Part shown: positions 57,751 to 64,000 of the stretch, in pieces
How the letters are laid out: every line of letters starts with the position of its first letter
Numbering within the stretch: position 1 is the first letter of the stretch
From: Spirabiliibacterium pneumoniae
Lineage (GTDB): Bacteria; Pseudomonadota; Gammaproteobacteria; Enterobacterales; Pasteurellaceae
NCBI RefSeq assembly: GCF_014884995.1
Contig: NZ_JABMII010000001.1
Span: 124,001-188,000, forward strand
Direction: 5' to 3'
Length of the DNA stretch: 64,000 nt
The notes under the pieces: generated by a model
What the model was told of the DNA's origin: nothing
The model's database searches: none
The model's input: the letters and a program-made list of their open reading frames with translations, nothing else
Made by a program: the position numbers and the translations under genes

Positions 57751-58593
57751 TTAGAACCGATACACTAGGTTGTCTTCATATTTCCCACTATAACTGGTCG
57801 ACGTTTTTACGATAATACGCTGCGCTTGCTCAAATGCTTGCCAGTTATGGCTTTTGCTTTCAACTAACCACCCAATAAAGCGGATAAACTCACTTTTGGT
57901 TGATGAGAAAAACAGATAGGGCGGTCGAGTGAGATGGATAAGGCGCAGAAAGTCAATCAAGTCAAAGTAGTTCGCCTGCTTATAGGCCGCCTGATGGGTG
58001 CAGAGATACGGTGGGTCAAGCACAAACAAGGCCTTTTTATCGGCTTGAAATTGCGGTAGCAATTGATGGAAAGACTCGTGTCGCACCTCAATGCCATTGA
58101 GATAATCATCAGCATTGGGGTAATCACTCAAGCGCACACAGTTGTAAAAGCCATGGCGATAAAGTGACTGCACGTCGGGCACTTGTTGGCCACTGAATAA
58201 CAGCCATGCGCAGAGAATATGTGGGTCTTTGTACCCGTCAAAGGCCTCAATGGTCTCAATCACGCGGTGGCGCATCTCGTGAGACAATCGTTTTTGGCGA
58301 GGTACATCATGCAAAAGTGCGGTCAGCTGTTGACGCAATCGGTTAATGTCGGGGATATGTTGCAACCGTTCGGCATAACCATCGAAGTCGTTGTAAATCA
58401 CGCGGGCTTTTGGCTTGATGCGTTTCGCCACGTGGCTCAATAACCCAGAGCCACCAAAGGCATCAATAATCGTCCAGCCTTCACCCTCATCAGGAATGTG
58501 CTGATTTAAAAGCTGTTTAAAAGGGGTTAAAAATTGTCGTTTTTGCCCAATAAAAGGCAGAGGGGCTTGGGTATAGTGTTTGATGTTATCCAT
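57751..58593 (-). CDS. D12-class N6-adenine DNA methyltransferase of the prophage
   Basis: The 280-residue protein starts MDNIKHYTQAPLPFIGQKRQF (motif X, SAM contact), with motif I as IIDAFGGSGLLSHVAKR and catalytic motif IV as FVLDPPYLCTH near residue 200. The class is like Dam and phage D12 enzymes. It takes the place of mom next to com and may protect phage DNA from restriction. The ATG at 58593 follows AGGAG, but start and ribosome site lie within a perfect hairpin. A 64-codon upstream frame is rejected because it reads antisense-like sequence over com. The gene holds the only perfect uptake signal of the prophage. Confidence 0.85.
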   Translation of the reverse strand: MDNIKHYTQAPLPFIGQKRQFLTPFKQLLNQHIPDEGEGWTIIDAFGGSGLLSHVAKRIKPKARVIYNDFDGYAERLQHIPDINRLRQQLTALLHDVPRQKRLSHEMRHRVIETIEAFDGYKDPHILCAWLLFSGQQVPDVQSLYRHGFYNCVRLSDYPNADDYLNGIEVRHESFHQLLPQFQADKKALFVLDPPYLCTHQAAYKQANYFDLIDFLRLIHLTRPPYLFFSSTKSEFIRFIGWLVESKSHNWQAFEQAQRIIVKTSTSYSGKYEDNLVYRF

Positions 58594-58612
58594 AATAGTG
58601 CTCCTATTATGG
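58590..58612 (-). promoter_or_regulatory. Hairpin sequestering the methyltransferase start and ribosome site
   Basis: On the mRNA, CCATAATAG and CTATTATGG form a perfect 9-bp stem around GAGCA. The AGGAG ribosome site lies in the 5' arm and loop, and the AUG is in the 3' arm. In phage Mu a comparable hairpin blocks mom until Com opens it. A Com-like gene lies 30 bp upstream. Confidence 0.8.
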
Positions 58613-58642
58613 CGTTCTGGCACTCGGGGCGCTCTGACACTC

Positions 58643-58777
58643 TCAATTGAATTGATTAATCGCTTTGCAGCGATGGCATTTGATTTCGAGTTTATCCACG
58701 TTGCGGGCTTTAGCCAGTAATTTGCCACAGCGTGGACACCGAAGTGCTTTGGTTTGGTCTGTTGATTTCTTCTGCAT
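58643..58777 (-). CDS. com: Com-like zinc-finger translational activator
   Basis: The 44-residue protein begins MQKKSTDQTKALRCPRCGK and ends with KCHRCKAINQFN, giving four cysteines as CxxC...CxxC, the zinc finger of the phage Mu Com family. Com binds mRNA to open the mom translation-inhibiting hairpin. The start has AAGGTG, seven bases upstream. The stop is about 30 bp before the hairpin of the methyltransferase gene, as in Mu com-mom. The role is inferred from sequence and layout. Confidence 0.85.
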   Translation of the reverse strand: MQKKSTDQTKALRCPRCGKLLAKARNVDKLEIKCHRCKAINQFN

Positions 58778-58809
58778 TTAATCACCTTGATGTTAATTTT
58801 GATTGCATT

Positions 58810-58837
58810 TTTATACTGTATAAATATACAATTTAAA
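58810..58837 (-). promoter_or_regulatory. Candidate com promoter with a LexA-like box in the spacer
   Basis: On the minus strand TTTAAA (58832-58837) and TATAAA (58810-58815) flank TTGTATATTTATACAG, a LexA box with one core change. Layout and the box-to-minus-10 junction match those of the UmuD-like gene promoter at 32516-32544. The symmetric TTTATA-CTG-TATAAA inside could instead bind a Mu C-like activator. Confidence 0.5.
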
Positions 58838-58860
58838 CACCCAGTGATTTCGCAGTGGGT

Positions 58861-58906
58861 GGCTCATCTTTCCGCCCGACCAAGGCTTTGCATGGAAAGA
58901 TGAGCC
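58861..58906. terminator. Long hairpin after the peptidase-like gene
   Basis: GGCTCATCTTTCC (58861-58873) and GGAAAGATGAGCC (58894-58906) are perfect 13-bp arms with a 20-base loop, 13 bp after the upstream stop. A smaller CACCCA/TGGGTG hairpin at 58838-58861 adjoins it. No strong T tract is present on the minus strand, so termination is probable but not certain. Confidence 0.55.
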
Positions 58907-58918
58907 TTAAAATGACGT

Positions 58919-59407
58919 TTAACGCGGTTTAAAAATCGCGGCCAAATGGTTGGGGCTAAATCGCCAGCCGTCTTTGCCGCCGTTGATGGCATTGGCGCAC
59001 CATTCAGAGCAAAAGAATTTGTTGCTGTTTTCTCGCATACCGAATACTACGCCAATTGCACCCCACCAGTCGTAGTGTTTGCCTTTGGTGAGTTGGTAAT
59101 AAAGTTCAATTTTCGCTTCACTGATTCCTGTAAGTGGCACTAAATCCCATTTCTCATTTTCAACATCAATCACTTTTTTGCGTACACCACCATCACGAAT
59201 GCTGGAGGAATAACACATAAAATAGTCCTCGTAGTCGTAGTGGTGACCTGTCAGCCATTGGGTGTGTTTGACTGCGATTTCACAATGCGAATACTTGCCT
59301 TTAGTCAACTTGCGCGTGAGCCAATCGGAAAAACGCATTACCAAAGCTTTTGGGCTGTGACCTGTTTTGTGTCCTTTGTAGAGGGCAAGAAAGACTTGAT
59401 TTGTCAT
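58919..59407 (-). CDS. Phage permuted NlpC/P60-like (YiiX/YebB-type) protein
   Basis: The 162-residue protein has a candidate catalytic His in KGKYSHCEIAV and a candidate Cys in NKFFCSEWCANAI. The His precedes the Cys, as in circularly permuted papain-like NlpC/P60 proteins. The early segment GKYSHCEIAVKHTQW and late FCSEW fit that fold. Its role in a late phage operon beside fibre genes could be peptidoglycan-related or protein modification. It overlaps the fibre assembly gene by 4 bp. The family call is moderate, the function unknown. Confidence 0.6.
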   Translation of the reverse strand: MTNQVFLALYKGHKTGHSPKALVMRFSDWLTRKLTKGKYSHCEIAVKHTQWLTGHHYDYEDYFMCYSSSIRDGGVRKKVIDVENEKWDLVPLTGISEAKIELYYQLTKGKHYDWWGAIGVVFGMRENSNKFFCSEWCANAINGGKDGWRFSPNHLAAIFKPR

Positions 59408-60111
59408 TGCTGTGCCTCCGCCAGTTTCTGCATCTTGTTGATAATGTCGTCGTGGATAGATTGCATTTGCTCAACGCTTAAGCCATCGGCTTTAAGTTCG
59501 TATTTACGCATACGCTGAACAGCTAACTGCTCTTGTAACTGGCGCAATCCCTCTGCCTGCTTCATAATTAGCTGCGCTGCTTTTTTCACGTCCATCTTCG
59601 CTGCATCAGAAAAGCTGGTGATGTAGATGTTAGGTTCATCTTTATATCCACTACCAATAAAGGATTTTGCCGCTTGTTCACGGGCTTCATATTCCACTGT
59701 AAACCGAGTCCAGCGCATGGTTATTTGAGCTGCTGTTTCATCAATACTATTGATTAAATCATGTTGCACCTGCTGATTTAGTTCTTTTTCTTTCTCTACA
59801 CTAAGAACCCATTCATTATCAACCCATTCATGAAACTGTGTTGGAGGTTCTTTTTCTGTATATTGCTCATCAAGTTCTCCAATCTCTTTAACCTCGAATG
59901 GTTCTTTTGTTTTTTTGTTGTAAACGATTTTGCCGGTATAATCAGGAACATATTGCCAGTTATTATTAATCAGTCTTATAACAAATCCCCGTTTCTCTAT
60001 AGGTGGTGTTTCAAAGGTATAATTTGGGGGTAATGTAAATTCAAAATCAGAAACAATATATTCTCGACCCAAGTTATCGTAATATTTCTTACCAAATACA
60101 TCTTCTTTCAT
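59404..60111 (-). CDS. Phage tail fibre assembly-like protein
   Basis: The 235-residue protein lies immediately after the fibre gene, the standard place of fibre assembly chaperones. It begins with an unusual N-terminal region (DNLGREYIVSDFEFTLPPNY) and includes the tail-assembly-like QYTEKEPPTQFHEWVDNEWVLSVEKEKELNQQ, then helical segments ending AEGLRQLQEQLAV. The W-W-containing middle block is typical of Tfa/DUF4376-like chaperones. The function is inferred from block and position. It overlaps the next gene (ATGA). Confidence 0.65.
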   Translation of the reverse strand: MKEDVFGKKYYDNLGREYIVSDFEFTLPPNYTFETPPIEKRGFVIRLINNNWQYVPDYTGKIVYNKKTKEPFEVKEIGELDEQYTEKEPPTQFHEWVDNEWVLSVEKEKELNQQVQHDLINSIDETAAQITMRWTRFTVEYEAREQAAKSFIGSGYKDEPNIYITSFSDAAKMDVKKAAQLIMKQAEGLRQLQEQLAVQRMRKYELKADGLSVEQMQSIHDDIINKMQKLAEAQQ

Positions 60112-60123
60112 AGCATTCTCCTT

Positions 60124-61221
60124 CTAAGAAATTCTTAGCCACATATACACTTTAATGTAGCGACCTCTGACATTTAGTGCCGCATTGTTCGAACCAGCAT
60201 TAGATATCGAAACAGAGTGTCCATGAGAGCCGATATCTACGCTATGACTATGGTTTCCACTTGAATTTGTATAAATAGGAAACTTCCACATATTTTTATA
60301 TGTTCCGTAGGTTCCTTGTTGTCCACCTTGTCCAGAATTACCGGCCCAATGCCAACCTGAATGAGTGTGTGCGCCTGTGGTATTTGTATATTTAGTACCA
60401 AGATTTGTACTACCAATGCTTGCAGAGTGACTATGTTGTGGTAATGGAACACTTGGTGAGTTGGTGCCTGTTGGCGTTTTATTAGCTCGACCAGAAGATG
60501 CACTGTATAAGGTAACGTCATCTTCAATGAGTTCCCATCGTCCAGGATATCCATAAGTTGATGGATTAGATGGGTTAATAGTTAACAACAAATGTCCAAC
60601 TGGAAACATTCTATTGATTGATGAGTCAACATAAGACTGATAAGCAATCTTTTCATTACCTGTAATAGCTGGGAAAGCTATATGACGACTTTCACCTCTT
60701 TTCGTTTTATAAACGTAGTTGAATCGAGTATCATTCTCTGAATTAGGATTAACTTCCCACCGCCATTCACCACCACCTTTGATAGGTGCGTATAAACGCC
60801 CCCAACCATTATTTTCGATTTTTACCTCTCCTATAACTGTTCCACCACCATTAAGAGGTAATTTTCTATTAGCGTTATCATTTACTGTCTTCACAGCCAA
60901 TGCACTTGCACCAAATACCGATGACACCATGTTGATACTATCGGTTAATTGGATTTCACCTTTTTGGCTGGTACTGCCATTGCGCCGATTGGCATTAATG
61001 ACATTGACAATAGCCTGATACACTTGTGTCGTGTTACTTGGTATCGGTGATAAACCCGCTTGGCTAAGCAGATAATGCAATTCGTGGTACAAATCTAATA
61101 ATCGCTCTTGATTATCATTGAGCCACTTGGCTGTTACACGCGTTCCTAACGTCCCTTGTGATGGGTCGCCATCATGAAATTGCCCATCCTCTGAATCAAT
61201 TTTGGGTAGAAGTGTTTTCAT
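60124..61221 (-). CDS. Phage tail fibre protein with HxH-rich tip
   Basis: The 365-residue product starts MKTLLPKIDSEDGQFHDGDPSQGTLGTRVTAKWLND, a virion-attachment region typical of Mu/P2-like fibres. It contains the repeat-type segment STSQKGEIQLTDSINMVSS. The C-terminal third is Gly/Ser/His-rich with HSHS, HTHSG, HSHS and HGHS motifs, like the HxH iron-binding tips of trimeric fibres, and then GRYIKVYMWLRI. It is short for a fibre, so it may be a short-tailed or tip-only form. It probably sets host range. Confidence 0.8.
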   Translation of the reverse strand: MKTLLPKIDSEDGQFHDGDPSQGTLGTRVTAKWLNDNQERLLDLYHELHYLLSQAGLSPIPSNTTQVYQAIVNVINANRRNGSTSQKGEIQLTDSINMVSSVFGASALAVKTVNDNANRKLPLNGGGTVIGEVKIENNGWGRLYAPIKGGGEWRWEVNPNSENDTRFNYVYKTKRGESRHIAFPAITGNEKIAYQSYVDSSINRMFPVGHLLLTINPSNPSTYGYPGRWELIEDDVTLYSASSGRANKTPTGTNSPSVPLPQHSHSASIGSTNLGTKYTNTTGAHTHSGWHWAGNSGQGGQQGTYGTYKNMWKFPIYTNSSGNHSHSVDIGSHGHSVSISNAGSNNAALNVRGRYIKVYMWLRIS

Positions 61222-61230
61222 TATTCCTCA

Positions 61231-61809
61231 CTATTGATAAGCAAAATAACAATATGTGTGCGCAGGTTTTAATGCTTTAAAAAAAGCTTCAACAATAGGG
61301 TCACCAAATTCAACCAAACGTTCACCTGCCAACGATTCGCCAGCACGAAAATAGCGAATATTGTCGTCACCATTGAGTACTGTCACCCGCCACATAAAAA
61401 TTAAATTTTCAGTGGCTTCCTCTCGAAACTGAACTAAGTCACCTGGTGCGGGTAAATCATGCTGCAAAGGTGAGAACTCTTTAATCTGAATGTGATAACC
61501 AATACTTTCAGCTAACCGCGTGAAATAAGGAATAGAAAGGCCACCCAGTGCATTTAATTGGATGACCACACGTTTAACGCGCTCTCCATAAGGTTTACTC
61601 ATATCCGTTTGGATACCGCACATCCGCTCCCAATCAGCCAGCATCTTGCCCGCACTAGCAGGTTCAGTCGTGTTAAGCAACATCGTTGCCCCTTGCTGCA
61701 ATCGCTCAAAAGCACGTCCATCAACCGCGCACTGCAATTGCAAGCATTCTCCCTGAATGCTATAGGCAACGGGTGGATAAAGTTGGCTTAATGTAGTTTG
61801 ATAGTCCAT
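61231..61809 (-). CDS. Mu gp48-like tail protein (DUF2313/YmfQ type)
   Basis: The 192-residue protein lies between the gp47-like baseplate gene and the fibre gene. It has LYPPVAYSIQGECLQLQCAVDGRAFERLQ near the start, ADWERMCGI and LNALGGLSIPYFTRLAESIGYHIQIKEFSPLQ, matching Mu gp48/YmfQ family proteins. In Mu this component links baseplate to fibres. The genes overlap by one base. Confidence 0.8.
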   Translation of the reverse strand: MDYQTTLSQLYPPVAYSIQGECLQLQCAVDGRAFERLQQGATMLLNTTEPASAGKMLADWERMCGIQTDMSKPYGERVKRVVIQLNALGGLSIPYFTRLAESIGYHIQIKEFSPLQHDLPAPGDLVQFREEATENLIFMWRVTVLNGDDNIRYFRAGESLAGERLVEFGDPIVEAFFKALKPAHTYCYFAYQ

Positions 61810-62870
61810 TACATCTCCGTGACATCCACTGTACCTAACCTAAACCACTCAATTTTAGAGCGGACATCAGCTGTTTTATTTTCTGAAGGTGTAATCAACT
61901 TACGATCAACCACACCCACCAAATCACTAATAATGGCCTCACATTGAGAAACAATTAAATCATCGCCTGGTGTCAAGGTATTAAAATAGTCTGTTAGTGC
62001 CGCTTGAATAGCGCGCTTAATTTCACTTAATGTGATGTTTTGCAGTTTTACTTGGATAGTAAAGTTCACTTTAGTGGCGTCAGGTTTTACCACTTTGGAC
62101 TCTTTGGCTGTGACAGGGCGGACCTCATCAATATAGGCCTGACAACGACGAACAGTATCATCACTAGGCAAATCATTATTGCTTGTAATGGCAATATCAA
62201 CTGTGCCTAGTCCACGACGGAGTGGATAAATATACGCTGCCTCCACACCATCAACCTCAAGCGCCCAATTTTTATAATCGTATTGATTACCACCTGCAGG
62301 TGGGCGACGAATACGTTCCAATAAACGATTGAGTAGCGACGCATCACTTTCGCTGTCTGTTGCGCCGATAATATTATTCAGGCTCACGTCAGAACTCACC
62401 CCAGCAGGTGCCGCCATTAAATGACCTGTGGTTGCTTGAGTGATGTTTTGTGCCAACCCTGTCGCAAGGGACTTCACCGCCACTGTGACTGTGCAACTAG
62501 ATGAAATGACCGCACTCTCTGTCGTGCTATAAAAGCGGTTATCATCGGTTTTAATTTGTAGCCCGACAGGAATTTGCGCATTTTCATTGCCCGTAATCAC
62601 AACCCCACGCCCTTCAGCATAAGTCGCTGCGCGGCGTTTAATGCCTCGCAAACCTGCGTGTTTTTCCAAAAATTGACTATCTGCTGTGTCTGGGAAAAAT
62701 TGACGAATTAACCATTTTTGGTGTGAATAAAGCCCTTCTGCAACACTCGCTAATGCGCTCGCGCGTGCATAAGTATCAGAATCGACATTAACATCAATCG
62801 TCGGCACAAGAGATTGGTAATCCCTTAATATTTGAGTGCGAATATCGTCTAACGTTGGGACTAAATACAC
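61809..62870 (-). CDS. Mu gp47-like baseplate J-type protein
   Basis: The 353-residue protein begins MYLVPTLDDIRTQILRDYQSLVPTIDVNVDSDTYARASALASVAEGLYSHQKWLIRQFFPDTADS, the usual N-terminus of Mu gp47/baseplate J. It continues with ATDSESDASLLNRLLERIRRPPAGGNQYDYKNWALEVDGVEAAYIYPL and a C-terminal GVVDRKLITPSENKTADV. It forms the baseplate wedge. The start overlaps no upstream gene. Confidence 0.87.
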   Translation of the reverse strand: MYLVPTLDDIRTQILRDYQSLVPTIDVNVDSDTYARASALASVAEGLYSHQKWLIRQFFPDTADSQFLEKHAGLRGIKRRAATYAEGRGVVITGNENAQIPVGLQIKTDDNRFYSTTESAVISSSCTVTVAVKSLATGLAQNITQATTGHLMAAPAGVSSDVSLNNIIGATDSESDASLLNRLLERIRRPPAGGNQYDYKNWALEVDGVEAAYIYPLRRGLGTVDIAITSNNDLPSDDTVRRCQAYIDEVRPVTAKESKVVKPDATKVNFTIQVKLQNITLSEIKRAIQAALTDYFNTLTPGDDLIVSQCEAIISDLVGVVDRKLITPSENKTADVRSKIEWFRLGTVDVTEM

Positions 62871-62895
62871 GTTTTATATCCTCTTTAAATCGGGT

Positions 62896-63246
62896 TTAAA
62901 TCACCTTAACAGGGTGTTCAAATTCAAATGATTTGCCTCGACTATCTGTCACCTTAATCAACAGCATTAATTGCCCATTATGGGGTTGTTGATGCGAAAT
63001 GGTTATTTCGCTAGCACGCCCATCATCGAGTAAGGGCTGCAAAGCCTCCATCGCATATTGCTCTGCGAGAAGGCATATCCGTGCAAGGTCTTTTTCACGT
63101 TGTAAAGTATGGAGCAGAGAGCCTACACGCCCATCTGCCCACCAGCTCCCGAGCGGTGTGGTTAGTCTGATATACACGGCATTTTGCAGTGAATCTATTT
63201 GCCTACTTGTGTAGTCGCCAGTAAGCGGGCTGATCTCTCTGTCCAT
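62896..63246 (-). CDS. Mu gp46-like baseplate protein (GPW/gp25 related)
   Basis: The 116-residue protein begins MDREISPLTGDYTSRQIDSLQNAVYIRLTTPLGSWWADGRVGSLLHTLQREK, matching Mu gp46, a small baseplate wedge component related to T4 gp25. It lies 25 bp before gp47. Its C-terminal half is shorter in motifs, so the call rests on the N-terminus and gene order. Confidence 0.82.
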   Translation of the reverse strand: MDREISPLTGDYTSRQIDSLQNAVYIRLTTPLGSWWADGRVGSLLHTLQREKDLARICLLAEQYAMEALQPLLDDGRASEITISHQQPHNGQLMLLIKVTDSRGKSFEFEHPVKVI

Positions 63247-63319
63247 ATCATCAGTGTAGAGAAATCAGCCCAAGGCTAAGAGATGAATGACTTCAGCACG
63301 AAGCCATTATTGTGAAAGA

Positions 63320-63967
63320 TTATTGCGGTTTTCCGCTGCCACTATTTTTGTGGGTATGGTTAGCCAATGAGACTGTGCCCGCCTTAACATCGCCATCAGT
63401 GGAAATAGAGCCACCCGTTTGAGTAACATTGCCACTAAAGGTCGCACCACTACCACCTTGAATAGCCAAGCCACCGTTGCCACTAATTTGTCCTTGTGCG
63501 GTTAATTGCGCAGAGGTTGTCAATGTTGGCGTGGTAAAATCCGTCGATTGACTCGCACTCACACGATATTTTTGGCATGTCACTTTGAATTCATTGCAAT
63601 CAACTTCGATAATGCGTCCTTTTTTGAGCATAATATAGCTGCCACTTTCGTCGTAAATCGCTACCTCGCCTGAGGCTAGTGTTTTGATACGATAGGTGCC
63701 ATTTTCGCTGGCCACGACCACGCTGTGGCTGGTTTTGCCACCAATAGGAATAATCACCGCTTGTGAACCTGCGGGTGGGCGAGAGGTAAAGCCAAAATGC
63801 TGCATAAACTCCACATCTTGCAACGTTTCACCCGCAAGGGCAGAAACTTGCGCTTTTTGAATATCATCATTGGGCTTTATGCGATTTAATGTACCACGAA
63901 AGGCCGCACGAATGGTGTCACCCAAGTGTTGTGATTGGTTTTTCATTTGTTGAAGTAATTTTTGCAT
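63320..63967 (-). CDS. Mu gp45-like baseplate assembly / spike protein (gpV type)
   Basis: The 215-residue protein has FGFTSRPPAGSQAVIIPIGGKTSHSVVVASENGTYRIKTLASGEVAIYDESGSYIMLKKGRIIEVD, an OB-like and beta-helix segment typical of Mu gp45/P2 gpV tail spikes. The C-terminal part is a Ser/Thr/Gly repeat region with the terminal HTHKNSGSGKPQ, an iron-binding HTH tip motif. The ATG at 63967 overlaps the upstream stop codon. Confidence 0.83.
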   Translation of the reverse strand: MQKLLQQMKNQSQHLGDTIRAAFRGTLNRIKPNDDIQKAQVSALAGETLQDVEFMQHFGFTSRPPAGSQAVIIPIGGKTSHSVVVASENGTYRIKTLASGEVAIYDESGSYIMLKKGRIIEVDCNEFKVTCQKYRVSASQSTDFTTPTLTTSAQLTAQGQISGNGGLAIQGGSGATFSGNVTQTGGSISTDGDVKAGTVSLANHTHKNSGSGKPQ

Positions 63968-64000
63968 TATGCCCCCAGTGCGATCAGCTCACGATGTTTT
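63967..64000 (-). CDS. C-terminal end of the upstream phage gene, probably gp44-like (partial)
   Basis: The last ten residues before a TAA stop are KHRELIALGA. The stop overlaps the gp45-like start (TAATG). By Mu gene order this should be the gp44/gpD-like tail protein, but the fragment is too short to identify. Confidence 0.4.
   Translation of the reverse strand, partial: KHRELIALGA

Larger units (their letters stand above)
57201..64000 (-). mobile_element. Mu-like prophage, right (com-mom/tail) end; continues beyond the window
   Basis: From right to left the minus-strand genes are baseplate gp45-48-type proteins, tail fibre, fibre assembly, a peptidase-like protein, com and a DNA methyltransferase, then the phage end. 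This is the order of the late end of Mu, with a D12 methyltransferase where Mu has mom. The left boundary (about 57181-57203) is inferred from the broken host gene and terminal repeats. Only one perfect uptake-signal core occurs in 6.8 kb (58315-58323), against a high density in the flanking host DNA. Confidence 0.85.

Noticed and set aside
58594-58785. N-terminal 64-codon extension of the phage methyltransferase
   Set aside because: It overlaps com in another frame, lacks a ribosome site, and the internal ATG has AGGAG and the motif X start.

Overview
The window is chromosomal DNA of a Pasteurellaceae bacterium that uses the Haemophilus-type DNA uptake signal. The 9-mer AAGTGCGGT or its complement ACCGCACTT recurs throughout roughly the first 57 kb, inside genes, between genes and as inverted pairs forming terminators. 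Gene order and protein sequences are typical of the family (for example rsfS-rlmH-mrdA-rodA-rlpA-dacA-ybeD-lipB-lipA). By eye the G+C content is higher than that of H. influenzae, so Aggregatibacter or another Haemophilus/Pasteurella-group species is plausible, but the species cannot be fixed from this window.

Layout. 1-9 kb: minus-strand cell-elongation and lipoate cluster, then rhlB. 9-12.5 kb: rho, a YdgA-type protein and an Rrf2 regulator. 12.5-16.9 kb: a TPP riboswitch controlling thiBPQ, followed by bioB. 16.9-22.2 kb: a defence island with a GIY-YIG/helicase protein, two methyltransferase-like subunits and a divergent HTH regulator. 22.2-28.3 kb: the pyruvate dehydrogenase operon aceE-aceF-lpdA. 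28.7-37.7 kb: rimO, an SLC13/RCK transporter, an SOS-boxed UmuD homologue lacking its catalytic residues, sstT, modF, qmcA-nfeD, a flavodoxin-fold reductase and ytfK. 37.8-47.2 kb: a tightly packed minus-strand run hemA-prfA-prmC-sirB1-hydroxyacid dehydrogenase-lolCDE-aroG. 47.3-53.6 kb: a yhiI-rbbA-yhhJ-outer membrane factor export operon. 53.7-57 kb: the ffs and rnpB RNA genes, tesB and kdsD-kdsC.

From about 57.2 kb to the right edge lies the late-gene end of a Mu-like prophage, read on the minus strand: baseplate (gp45-48 type), tail fibre, fibre assembly, a permuted NlpC/P60-like protein, then a Com-like zinc finger and a D12-class adenine methyltransferase in the place of Mu com-mom. Its end abuts a truncated carboxymuconolactone decarboxylase (AhpD-like) gene. 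The prophage is nearly free of uptake signals.

The most interesting items are: (i) the prophage com-methyltransferase unit, where the methyltransferase start codon and ribosome site lie in a perfect hairpin and the promoter carries a LexA-like box arranged as in the promoter of the chromosomal UmuD homologue; (ii) that UmuD homologue, which has lost the cleavage site and both catalytic residues but has two SOS boxes; (iii) the defence operon, in which canonical SAM-binding and catalytic NPPY motifs are divided between two proteins beside a GIY-YIG-like/helicase fusion.
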